The position numbers and the translations under genes are program-made. The notes beneath the pieces were generated by a model, which worked only from the letters and a program-made list of their open reading frames with translations, searched no databases and was not told the DNA's origin. From the NCBI RefSeq assembly GCF_019649055.1, contig NW_026570266.1:62001-126000 (forward strand): a stretch of 64,000 bases of DNA. Direction: 5' to 3'. Every line of letters begins with the position of its first letter. Position 1 is the first letter of the stretch. Below are positions 51,687 through 61,592 of the stretch, piece after piece. The DNA comes from Paramacrobiotus metropolitanus (Eukaryota > Tardigrada > Eutardigrada > Parachela > Macrobiotidae).

Positions 51687-54600
51687 TGGTCCAGTACCTG
51701 CTGTTGCTGCTGGACTTGCTCATTTCCCTGGCCGCCGCCGGGGAAGTTCGCGCCGCCGCCGGCGTTATTCTGGCCGCCGCCGCCACCATTGTTATTGGCG
51801 CGTCCGTTGCCGCCGCCATTCGCGTTGCCGAATCCGCCGCGTCCGTTGCCGCGACCTCGTTCGCGGAAGCCACCTCTTCCTCCGCCGTTATAACCGCCGC
51901 CGCCACCATTTCCTTGGCCGGCGCCGCCGCCGTTCCCCTGTTTGAACGCGGCCCATCGCGCAACCAGGTCGTAGCCGTTCGCTACTGCTTGCCGCCAGCC
52001 GCCTTGAGCTCGCAGCCGTTCCCATTCTCGGGTGGCGAATAAGTTCGGGTTCCGGTTTGGTGGCATGCCAGCAAACATGCAGTTCTGTGCATCGAGGTTA
52101 CCGAATCCACAATTTTGGCACAGCTGCACTCCCTGGGCGATCCATCCATCAATTTGACCGAATTTCCATTCCGTTCGGGAACCCTGCGGCTGCTGATAGT
52201 TGCCGCGATTCTGCTGATAGTTCCCTTGTCGGTTATTGGGCTGATAGTTGCCCTGCCCCTGATTTCGGTTAAAGTTGCCATTGCGTTGGACACCGTTCCA
52301 GTTTCCATTTCCATTTCCGTAATTGGACCTTCCTTGCTGTTGGGGCACCCCTCCCTTCAGGGGACTCGGCATTACATTTGCCGGGGCCATTGGCCTTGCC
52401 TGCGCCTGCGCTTGTATCGCGGCGACCATGGCGTACGAGATCGGCTGCCCAGTTTGGCTATCGATGAATGTCATCTCCTTGCGCGTTGGAGATGGCGATC
52501 TCGTCTGATAACGAACTGGAGACGGTGTGGCTGCATATTGCCTCTGTGCCATCTCGACCTGTCCCGAGCGGATGGTCACGTAATCCGGTTGATTACGTTG
52601 ACCTTCGACCACCTTGTATTTATCTTCGCCAGCTGCCCAAGATCGGAAGAAGTCCTTGATCTCTTTTGGCGTTCTGAACCTCTTCGTTTTCAGTGCCTTA
52701 TAGAGATCGTTATCAACTCTGCATCCGTCGATAAGGAATGCAACCGCTTGCAATTCGGTGATAGCTTTCTTAGCTTTGAACTTCATGATCGCTTGGTAAA
52801 ACTGCTCAAGCGTCTCTTTTCCAGGTCTGAATTTCCTGTTCATGGCTTCACGTAAGCCAAGGACTTCCTCGTTTCGATCTCCAAATTCATCTCTGAACTT
52901 GTTTAGCCATTCGGTGACTGTGTAGACTTCCTCTTCGGCCTCTTCGATGTCTCTTTCGCCGTCGAACCAGATCTTTGCTGGTCCTCTGACGGCACTGGCG
53001 ATGTCGATCAGTATCTGATCATCAGTCATATCATATGTTCGTTGCGTTTCTTTCACCAATCTGATCCATCCGCTTACCGCATCGCGGTTACCGTCAAAGG
53101 TCGCAAGATCGGTTTTGCGGCCCATGTTCTTGATGGATCTGTTGAATTCCCGTTGCCCTCGATCTTCATTTCGATCATTTCGTTGATATCGTTCGTTTCT
53201 GTCATTTCGATCATTTCGATAATCCCCAAAGTATCTGCCGTCATGTTCGTCTCGAGGTGATCGTGCATCTTGGTTAACTCCATCTTTAACTGCCGTTTCA
53301 ATGGGCTGTTGAAACTGTGAGGGGTCGTCTGAGCTCATATGAGGTTGGCGACTACCCGACGGATTCCTATTATCCGAAGTCTCCCCATCCTTTTCCGCTT
53401 TGAAGCCTCCTGTGCCGCCGCCCGTTCGTAGCGGCATCTCAAAGTGGAAGCTCCCGCCCGCTTCTTGTGCCTTACTGTAGCTGGGCGGGGGCGTATCAGC
53501 CGTATCCCTTTTTCCACTTCCTCTTTGCAGGAGTAACTCTTCCCTGTGCTTGTTTGTTACCTGCAGACCTTTATTCTCATCTTCGAGGCGTTTAACTCGA
53601 AGACTGAGCTGCTCGTTCTCCTTTTTCAATTGATCTCGCTCCTGCTTGAGCATGTGGGCGAAGTTCTGCCGCTGAATCGTTTCGTCGTTCAACTCTTTTT
53701 CATCTGTTTTCCTCTGTTGAATCTGCTCAATCAGCTGGTTCATTTGCTGCTCCAGTTGCGCATATGCATCAGCTGCCGATTTCAGATGAGTTCTCGATTG
53801 AGTAACTTCATTTTTGTGAGTCATCGCCGTTTGTGTCATATCGACTAGTTCCGTGTTGAGCTTGATGTTTTCATCTGTCAGCTCACGGATCTTTCTCTGA
53901 TGTTCTTTGCTCTCCAACTCGACTTTGGTCACTTTCGTATCCAATCGTCTCGCTTCCTCTTCCCATCTTTGGCCCCATTCGGCCGCTTTCTGACCAGCTT
54001 CTTTGAGCTGTTCATTCTCTTCGGTGACCTGCTTGATCTCATCTTTAAGTCGTTCCCCTTCGGTAGCTAAGAGCTCTCTCAGGTCTTGAGCCACTTTGAG
54101 AGCATCATCGGCTCGTTTCTGATGATCCTCCGATTCCTTTTGAAGCGTTTCAATGTTCTCATCTTTTAACTTCAAATCGTTCCTGAGTTTGAACATGTCC
54201 TTATTCACCGTCGATAACCGTTTGGTCGCTTCAGCCAGTTTGGTCGCATATTCACTTCGTTTTTCCTCGGCTTCATCTGCCTTTTTGCGCATTTCATCAC
54301 ACTGATCTTTCAATTCGGCTATGTGCCGTGACCTTTCAGCTGTCTCTTCGGACATACTCTCGTTGAGTCCGTTTACGGCTATGTAGCCTTCCATTTCTCT
54401 GTCATCAGCGACTTTTATCGATTCTTCAGCGATCTGTTTTTGTCGTTCATATCGAACTTTCCATTCATCTGCTGAGCTCTCAAGAGCACCTTGTTGCTGT
54501 TCCAAGTCGTAGATACGCGACTGCAGGGATCCCAGTTGAGTTCGGTATTTCTGTTTTTTCTTGATGACCTGGGCCTCTTTTTCTTCCAATAAAGTTTCCA

Positions 54601-55348
54601 GCTCTCGGACTCGTCGTTTCAGATTTGAGGTAGGGCTGTTCGGAGATGGAGATCGTACATTGACGATCTTCCCTGTCTGATTCCGTTCGATCAAACTTTC
54701 GGGGATGTCCTCAAAGGATGTCACTCCCTGAGCTCGATCAGCTTCCTTCATGGCTGTTTTAAACGACATGTTCAATGTCATCTCGTCGTCGGTGAAGTAC
54801 AATTCTTCGTTCTCGCGATTGGAGATCATCTCATCAGATGCCATTGGGCTCTCGAAGAGATCCTCGTTTCCGGTTTCATCTCCAAGTGTGAGATCGTCTA
54901 GCCTGAGTTCATTGAGATCATCTGATGTGATCTTTGGCTGCTCGGTGAGATCGTTTTTAACCAGGTTCTCCTTCTTATCCTGGTCTGATATATCCTTTTG
55001 CGATGTCGGATCCATCTCCGCAGCTTTTTCCAAGTTCGTTCCTTCTTTGGTGACTTCCTGGTTCACCTCGCTGCTTCCCGCCGCAGACGCGGGAGATCGT
55101 TTGAGATCGTCGCTGGAGCTCTCCTGAGCTGACACTGCTTCGAGTGCCTTCTGGTATGTTGCTTCCGACCCACGTGAATCTTTCTTCACGGGGACTTTCG
55201 GTGCTCGAGTATTTCGATCATGTGCAACTGGGCGTGAGAACGGGTATAAGTCCTTCTTATACGGGTTATGTGCACCTTGCTGTGACCCGTGAGAGCTACG
55301 GCTCCCCTGACTGCTGTTGGATGTTGGTTCGGTTGGTTCTTTATCCAT
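51665..55348 (-). CDS. gag: Gag polyprotein with long coiled coil, about 1227 aa
   Basis: The frame is open from 55393 (GTG), but the first ATG is at 55348 (MDKEPTEPTS), 23 nt after a splice-donor-like CAG|GTGCGT. Numbered from 55393: residues 1-250 are polar and disordered; ~258-615 are an almost unbroken coiled coil (LETLLEEKEAQVIKKKQKYR, ENEQLSLRVKRLEDENK); ~755-930 are the Ty3/Gypsy capsid domain (LATFDGNRDAVSGWIRLV, KIWFDGE, FYQAIMKFKAKK, AVAFLIDGC); then a Gln/Asn-rich segment with a small cysteine cluster (CQNC, then QNC) and a Gly-rich RGG tail that probably binds RNA. No standard CCHC zinc knuckle is seen. A coiled coil of ~350 residues in Gag is unusual and suggests a different assembly or trafficking mode. 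Translation past the stop uses the frameshift signal. Confidence 0.9.
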   Translation of the reverse strand: MDKEPTEPTSNSSQGSRSSHGSQQGAHNPYKKDLYPFSRPVAHDRNTRAPKVPVKKDSRGSEATYQKALEAVSAQESSSDDLKRSPASAAGSSEVNQEVTKEGTNLEKAAEMDPTSQKDISDQDKKENLVKNDLTEQPKITSDDLNELRLDDLTLGDETGNEDLFESPMASDEMISNRENEELYFTDDEMTLNMSFKTAMKEADRAQGVTSFEDIPESLIERNQTGKIVNVRSPSPNSPTSNLKRRVRELETLLEEKEAQVIKKKQKYRTQLGSLQSRIYDLEQQQGALESSADEWKVRYERQKQIAEESIKVADDREMEGYIAVNGLNESMSEETAERSRHIAELKDQCDEMRKKADEAEEKRSEYATKLAEATKRLSTVNKDMFKLRNDLKLKDENIETLQKESEDHQKRADDALKVAQDLRELLATEGERLKDEIKQVTEENEQLKEAGQKAAEWGQRWEEEARRLDTKVTKVELESKEHQRKIRELTDENIKLNTELVDMTQTAMTHKNEVTQSRTHLKSAADAYAQLEQQMNQLIEQIQQRKTDEKELNDETIQRQNFAHMLKQERDQLKKENEQLSLRVKRLEDENKGLQVTNKHREELLLQRGSGKRDTADTPPPSYSKAQEAGGSFHFEMPLRTGGGTGGFKAEKDGETSDNRNPSGSRQPHMSSDDPSQFQQPIETAVKDGVNQDARSPRDEHDGRYFGDYRNDRNDRNERYQRNDRNEDRGQREFNRSIKNMGRKTDLATFDGNRDAVSGWIRLVKETQRTYDMTDDQILIDIASAVRGPAKIWFDGERDIEEAEEEVYTVTEWLNKFRDEFGDRNEEVLGLREAMNRKFRPGKETLEQFYQAIMKFKAKKAITELQAVAFLIDGCRVDNDLYKALKTKRFRTPKEIKDFFRSWAAGEDKYKVVEGQRNQPDYVTIRSGQVEMAQRQYAATPSPVRYQTRSPSPTRKEMTFIDSQTGQPISYAMVAAIQAQAQARPMAPANVMPSPLKGGVPQQQGRSNYGNGNGNWNGVQRNGNFNRNQGQGNYQPNNRQGNYQQNRGNYQQPQGSRTEWKFGQIDGWIAQGVQLCQNCGFGNLDAQNCMFAGMPPNRNPNLFATREWERLRAQGGWRQAVANGYDLVARWAAFKQGNGGGAGQGNGGGGGYNGGGRGGFRERGRGNGRGGFGNANGGGNGRANNNGGGGGQNNAGGGANFPGGGQGNEQVQQQQQVLDQGNDQDQ

Positions 55349-56763
55349 TGTGATCGGATAACTGTGACGCACCTGTTGATTTTGCTCACACACACGTTAT
55401 AATGAGATCGTTTTAGGTCCCTGAGATCGCTTTTTAGCTGAACTACTTCGATCAAGTTCGATTTTAAAGGTCACTTTTTTGACAAAAAGATCGAGAGGTT
55501 TGCCTCAGAAATGATCTCCTTCAGCTGCTAATATCGATTAAACTGCTAGGAAGATCGTTCGAAGTTCGTATTCGGTTAAATTAGATGATCTCAGGTCATC
55601 TATAAAGGTCACTATCTGATCTGATCTGATCTCAAAGGTCACTGATGATCTCGAGATGATCGATCTCCGAGATGGTCACTTTTCCGTCAACTCAGTTCAA
55701 TTAAAAACAGCTTCCTTTAACTGAAATTAGATTGTTTACGATGAGAGGAGATCGTTTTAACTGATGAAAGATCGTTGGGAGATCGTTTTAGATCGATCTG
55801 ATCCGATGTCAAGATCACCGAGGATCTCGAGATGATCGATCTCTGAGGTGGTCACTTTTTGGTCACTTCAATTCAATTAAAACTAACTTCCTTTAGCTAA
55901 ATTTAGATCGTTTCCAATGAAAAGAGATCGATCTCACTGCTGGGAGATCGTTAGGAGATCGTTTTAGATCGTTTTTACCGTTGAAAATTTTGACCAATCA
56001 GCGTCCGTTTAACTGACCAATCACGTGTGCCCGTTGAAATTTTCTGACCTGCCTGACGTCACAGGTCGACGGCCAGACTTGCGCGCCGTGTGCAAAAGCT
56101 ACGCCTACGTCTAGCTCAGCTCAATACGGACCAATGAAAATTGCGCTTTCTACACTTCAGCCAATCCGATAATTAATACGGTTTTTTACCTGTCTACCGT
56201 TCCGATCCCGCGAAAAGATGATCCAGATGATCCAGATGATCCAGATGATCTTCTCTACAGTCCGATCCCGCGCAGCCGTATTCCGCACGGTTGTGGCGCC
56301 TTCCTGTCCGACCTAATCTGCCTTCTGCTGGGCTTGTCAGGCCTACCAGCAGGTCGCTCTACAACCAATTTGATGGATCGCGTAAACTGACTCTTGGCAC
56401 CTCCTTCGGTGCTGCCAACTCGTGGCTTCTCGGCTCTTGTGCCCGACAGCCTTGACCCCAACAAGAGGTGCCCGCTGCCTAGCAGAGGAAACAGTACAAG
56501 TTCTCCGACAGGAGAGGTCTTGCGCCGCAGCCTTCTGCCGTCTGATTCGATGTGCATGACGAGTTCTCCTACAGGAGACTCTCTAGTCGGTGCTGCTTTT
56601 AGAGCTGATAATCCGATGAGTGCGCCTTGCTTCAGATGAGGAAAAACCAGTGCCTTACTGGTGAAATGAGATCAGGTTGATCCAGATCAATGTGGCCGTT
56701 CGCCAAACAGATAATCGTGGCCGTTCGCCAAACAGATGACAACTCAGAAACCGTCTGTTCACG
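55349..56763 (-). promoter_or_regulatory. element leader (5' untranslated region), GATC-rich, with splice donor
   Basis: About 1.4 kb between primer site and gag. A splice donor CAG|GTGCGT (exon end 55373) lies just upstream of the gag ATG. From about 55490 to 55980 GATC occurs about 26 times where about 2 are expected. Two tandem copies of a ~176-bp unit start at about 55647 and 55823. A 9-bp tandem repeat (GATGATCCA, about 3.5 copies) lies at 56217-56250. A CRE-like TGACGTCA palindrome is at 56054-56061. In retroelements this region normally holds packaging and dimerisation signals, which is the likely use here. Confidence 0.65.
55647..55998 (-). repeat. tandem 176-bp GATC-rich leader repeat, two diverged copies
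   Basis: Both copies share GATCTCGAGATGATCGATCT near their start, then GGTCACTTTT, TCAATTAAAA, CTTCCTTTA and GAGATCGTTTTAGATCG at matching spacing. They differ by scattered substitutions, so the duplication is older than this insertion and is probably a property of the element family. Confidence 0.75.
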
Positions 56764-56775
56764 GCTCTGCTACCA
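56764..56775 (-). other. primer binding site, initiator Met-tRNA type
   Basis: Directly after the 5' LTR (no spacer, element orientation) comes TGGTAGCAGAGC. Its complement GCTCTGCTACCA matches the 3' end, CCA included, of animal initiator methionine tRNA (12 nt for the fly-type sequence as I recall it). This sets the boundary of the 5' LTR independently of the LTR comparison. Confidence 0.85.
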
Positions 56776-57144
56776 TATCACCGTGGACTGTGAAAGAGTC
56801 CAGGACAGAAGCCCAGACTGACAGGACTCTGTGGAATGTAGAACGTGTCGTACAAGGGAAGAAATGCGCAACGCACGATATCCAGACTACGTTATACAAT
56901 TTAATAATGTCTCCGATCGAGAACCAAAACACACTGACGTTCAATACACTCAGAGAGCCAAATTCCACCTGCTCTCGACAACTCTAATACACTGCGCAGC
57001 AGTGAACACAATGAACGGCAGTAGCCGACCAATCAGAGAAGCGCTGCGTCACAGACGGCAATTCCCCACGGAGTAGTGCAACGAAGCACTCCCGTAGCGC
57101 CAGTAGCGTCACGCAGGTGGACGCAAGGGAGCCATCGCCTCACA
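56776..57144 (-). repeat. 5' LTR, 369 bp
   Basis: Same sequence as 33072-33440 with no difference that I could see. It drives the element from right to left, antisense to the host gene it interrupts. A frame starting with GTG in the LTR runs into the host exon without a stop, but has no ATG, so a fused host protein from the LTR is unlikely. Confidence 0.93.
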
Positions 57145-59719
57145 GGTCAATGGTGGCTAGGATACATTCAGGATATTGACGGCGACCAATTCTTCGTTGA
57201 CTTCGACTCGACCATCGTCAATGCTCAGTGGATTCATTCCAGCCAAGCCTGGCCGCACCAGTACCTCCCCGAGGTTATGTCATACGAGGGCTCCGATGTG
57301 CAGGTGGCGCTGCGTGATGCCAACCACGGACCGATGGTGGTTCAGCCGGCGACCGTTATCGAAGATCTGTCCGCAACGTTCTGCGTTGTGAGTCTGAATC
57401 AAGTTGGGCAGGACGTTCCAGAAAGTCGCCATGTCGTGCACAGACACGAGTTGGTGCATGGACTGCCCACGCCGGACGGAGACCTCAACTTTTTTGGAAG
57501 AACTACCGGGATCATGTTCCGGAAGCATGTCATTAATTTTCACCAAGCCCATCAGTTTCATGGCGTTGCTGGCCTTCCGAAATTTTTAATTAATACCTGT
57601 GTTTTTGTATTGGGAAGCGGCGATCTAAGTGATGCGGATTGTCAGTTTGAGGGAGGAAACGATGAGGATTCCTTTAGGTTTTGCTGTTATCAGAATCACC
57701 CGCACCGGCACACAATGTACACGTTCGACGTTGGCTGTCGCGTGTTTGTGCGAATGGAAAGCGATACGATCACTTTCATTTGTGCCGAAGTGCATGGTGA
57801 TGCAGCCGGGCGCAGCATGTTCTGGAACGAATATGCTCTGTACGAAGCCTGCCATAACTATCTTAGCGAACAACAGGCGGGGCCAGCCCGTATCAACGTT
57901 GCTTACGACTGCGTAGTGGTCATATCCCAGCATGGTAAGTGTTACAGTAGTTTAACCAAAAAGAGAAACACAGGAGTAGCCACACAATGATCCAAAAAAT
58001 TAAAATCATTATCTGTTAAACGTTTTTCACTTGTTAACTTGCACCGGAACCTTCAAGCGCGGTGGTATTCGGCTATAAACACCAAAACAATAATCGTGGT
58101 CTTGCTCTGACAGTACTTCAGGTATTTGGAATTTTACTGTAGTGTGCTTGCAGTTCTTCGACGTTTATCGCATTCTCAACAATATCGCTATATGAATTGG
58201 CGTGCGGGACGCCTTGGAGACACGGTATTCTTTACAGTGAGGTGTCGGATCATTTTTTTATTAATAATCGTGTACATGCTTGTGTTACGTTTTGCAAAAA
58301 CAACAATTATCACATGGTTAATTTTTGAAAAGTTTTTGCCAAGTGGAATACCGTGTTCATTTAGTCCGATGCGCTAATCCATATTGTAAAAGTAGAAGTG
58401 TCCGAAAGGTCAAAAACGTTGATGTGTACATATACGCGCAATAATAACCACAGAACACAGACCGCGCGTATTGTAGCCAAGCAAGAAAGGAGCTAATATA
58501 AAAGTAAGATGAGAAACGTTGTCAGGATATCATAGTTGATAAGTAGGTAATCCCCAGAACCCAGAATTACATAAATGTTTCTTTACAGATGTCGAAGAAA
58601 TGTGCATCAGTGAGCTTCCGCTTACATTACTGGCCGATATTCTCCTCAGTTTGGATAAAGTAATCCAGTTTTGGATTTGCCGGTAAACCAGCAGTTTTTC
58701 GGACACTATTAGTAGCATTATCAATAATTCAATATTATGTTGTTCCTGTTGCCAGAGATTTGCTTTCGATTAGGGTCTGTGTGCTTTGGAGTGTAGTCTT
58801 GAGAGACGATGCCGCTAACAGACACATTTTTCTCGATCTCCACCGATTGAGCGGACGGGGACGGAATGATGTGGATATGCCGGTTGAGGACTGTAACCTC
58901 GAATATAAACTAATAGCGATGCTGGACCGCGCTATTTCAAAGCATACGCGAACTGTGTCGCTTGTTGAAACAACACAGAAGAGTGATGATTTCTTATTCA
59001 CCAGCTCACTAACACCCCTCTTGTTGCTTGTCCGAAAAATCCTGAAAGCCAAGGGAATCCGCTTGCGCACGATTATCGCCAAAAACGGCTGCGATCGTGA
59101 TTTCGTCACCGGCTGTACCTTTCTGGGCCTACACAGGGATCCTCAGAGTGACAACTTTGCCTGTCGAACGCTGTCAGAAATGAGTGAAGTGTGCCAACAG
59201 TTGGTGTTGATCCAGTACAGCGCCTCGGATCCCACTGGCACCCTGCAGCTGTTGGACAACCTCTTTTGCCAGGCCGGATCGGCTTGGCCGGAAGGAAGCG
59301 AATCGCTGCGGTGGGTGCAGTACAAGGGACATCTGCATGTGACTGTTCCATTTCTGCGTCTCCGCTGCACTGAAACGCCTGCTGAGCAGTTGCGGCGCTT
59401 TTTAGCAGCGGTGAACGACAACTGCCCAGCGGCTAGTCCACGGGTGGCGACGAAGCTCAGTGGCATGCATGCGCGGTGGGTACGAACGCTGGCGTATCCC
59501 ACACAATGGACCGGCATCCGTATGTTTCTAAATCTGTAAGTAAGGATGGGTTCCTTTGATGACACAGAATGCGCATGCGTTGGTAACTGTTGCAGATTCA
59601 GCAGTTTCGGGGCGGACCAGGGTCCACACGCGTGGGATGAAGTGGATCTCAGAGATTTCGATCTATGGAGCCTAAGCACCTTGGCTGTGCATTTCCTGGA
59701 CGGTTGCTACAAACGCTGA
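57145..59719 (+). CDS. family-B Tudor-like/F-box protein, main part (interrupted gene)
   Basis: Continuation of the exon begun at 32978. Exons: 57149-57934, 58589-58682, 58775-59535 and 59596-59719, all GT-AG and in phase. The first completes a Tudor/SH3-like barrel (GQWWLGYIQDIDGDQFFVDF) and a ~200-aa domain (VFVRMESDTITFICAEVHGD). The second is the F-box (ISELPLTLLADILLSLDKV), completed by RVCVLW in the third. The C-terminal ~290 residues are family-specific (LVLIQYSASDPTG, MHARWVRTLAYPTQWTGIRM) and end DGCYKR. The predicted product is an SCF adaptor with a chromatin- or peptide-reading module. All exons are intact, so only the retrotransposon disables it. An allele without the insertion should encode a full protein of about 700 residues. 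Confidence 0.8.
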
Positions 59720-61592
59720 TGAGCTAATGTTGTTATTAATTAATCTTAAACTGAAGGAAATGGCTCGGGCTGCAATTAATGTTTTTACATTCATCTTTTT
59801 ATATTCAGGCGCACATCTTAATAACTCTCATAATCGTTAGACGTAAACTTCGAAAAAGTGAGCGAGTAGAGCGACTCTGTCCAATACCTGATAAAACGCT
59901 TTTAATATAATCATCTCGTACGACAAAGCTACTGCTGCATCAAATTCTTTTTTGCTTGTTTTTTTAGCAAAGATGGTATCGCTGCGTTACATCAAGTTTC
60001 AGATTTTTGCTATAATACTGACTTCACTACTGTACGGATTCAAATTATGCTGTTAAACTGACCTTCGATTTTCAGCCAAGCGTCTGTCTGAAAGCTGGAA
60101 ACATTCGCGATATTAAATTTGATTTAACTCTGTAATCAATCACAGTTGCTCTCCTTTTTAATCATTGTCACCAGCTGTGAAGATCGGAAATTCTGCAGCT
60201 CACCGTGATTGTCAGTATATACTTATGGGGTTATGGTAGCACTCAATGACCAGCACATTCTTAATTCCGTGGTTTCTCTTTAATTATCCCTGTTTCAAAA
60301 GAAACTAATGGATTCGGTTGCTACGATATCTAGTAATATTTTCGAGACATTCAATAACTGAAATTTTTTATTGACATTTCAATACCTGCCTCGAACTTCA
60401 CTTTACGAAATAACCTTTGTAAGATATTCGCGGTTGTGCCTGTACAACGACAGCTGCTAACAGGAATCAGAGCGGGTCTGTAGTTTGTTCCTGTTGATAC
60501 GAAACTCTGCAGATCACCTGCCACATGATGTCAGTTTTTGGAGAAATAAACGAATTGTGTCGCACAGTGCATACTGATGTTTATGTCTGAGTGAAGGACA
60601 CTGTTTGCATCCTCGCCTCGCTCGCCGATCAGCTACAGGTAACACCGGCCCGTACCTGAATGGAGTGGGTAAATATGTGTGCTTGGTCACGATGTATTTA
60701 GCTGCCGTCCTTGATTTGTGCTGTAGAATTCATGTTTTTCCTATGGAAATAAGTCACTTTTACTGCCTCCCTTTCCATAATTTTTGTGTTGCTCCGTTTT
60801 TTGCCATCAGACTTCCTTCTTTTTTTCCGTTCTTCTACATCCAGATTTATCTTTTGTTCGAGGACTGACAAGTATTTAGTTAGGTAAAGCTATTAGGGTG
60901 TGACTCTTTTCATTCCCTCGCACCCCCTTTTGGCTCTCGTCACCCCCTTATGACTGTGCGCTGCCTGCGAAACTCTCGGTACGAGTTCTGTCGGCACACC
61001 CCTGATTAAGAAAGCATTTGAGATCATCCGGAAGCGCAGGACACCGGAATTTCGTTTCCGCGCGTGCGGTAACAAAGGGATGGTCATAATTGTGGAATTT
61101 CGGCGATCGCATTTGCTGCGGAGCTCAGGAAATGAATCCCGAAGATGCTAAGTTCAATATAAAAAAAATAAGGCCGCATTTTAGTGATCAATAAGCCTTG
61201 CTTGGCGAATTTTTTTGCCGGTGTTGACAGGAACAGAATTGAAAGAGCCGCTGGTGGCAACAGTGTAAAAAATAAATTTAAAGGTACTACAATAGCTAAA
61301 AGGGCGTGTGGTGATGAGTGACAATAGTCAAAGAGGGTGTCTATTTCATTTAAAAAATGGGGGTGATTAATAGTCGACAGGTGGTGCAGGGGGTGACGAT
61401 AGCCATTTCCAATAGATTATATTGCCCATGCCAAAAATAAAATGTTGAATGGCTGCTAAAAGGGTGCCAAGAAAACTATACGCAAAAAAACTATGTCGGA
61501 AAGATGTGCCTTTAATTAATAAAAAAACGGGTGCAAAGGGATGCCCACCACAACTTGCGTAAAAAAACACAGCAGTAGATTAAGTAGGTAAT
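59720..61592. other. intergenic, nothing recognised
   Basis: About 1.9 kb of AT-rich sequence between convergent family-B copies. Small ORFs (such as 60605-60868, plus) have no recognisable features. Both 3' ends must lie here. Confidence 0.3.

Larger units (their letters stand above)
33072..57144 (-). mobile_element. giant Ty3/Gypsy-type LTR retrotransposon, 24,073 bp, structurally complete
   Basis: It is bounded by two 369-bp direct LTRs that look identical and by a 4-bp target duplication. In element orientation (minus strand) the order is 5' LTR, primer binding site, ~1.4-kb leader, gag, ORF2, pol, ORF4, ORF5, ORF6, 3' untranslated region and 3' LTR. The domain order protease-RT-RNase H-integrase and the YIDD RT motif identify Ty3/Gypsy. 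Most LTR elements are 5-10 kb. The extra length comes from an enlarged Gag (coiled coil), ORF2 and ~9 kb of post-pol genes. All large frames are open except for one 4-bp deletion between ORF4 and ORF5. LTR identity means insertion is very recent. It lies antisense in exon 1 of a host F-box-family gene. Confidence 0.95.

Noticed and set aside
51722-51728. Upstream slippery heptamer GGGAAAT in gag
   Set aside because: It is in the right frame, but -1 slippage leads immediately to TGA, so it cannot give a useful fusion.
52070-52130. CCHC zinc knuckle in Gag
   Set aside because: A cysteine cluster (CQNC, then QNC) exists, but the spacing and the required histidine of CX2CX4HX4C are absent.
56764-57990. 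LTR-driven fusion protein with the host gene
   Set aside because: The frame across the right LTR into the host exon is open but lacks an ATG, and the LTR promoter points the other way.
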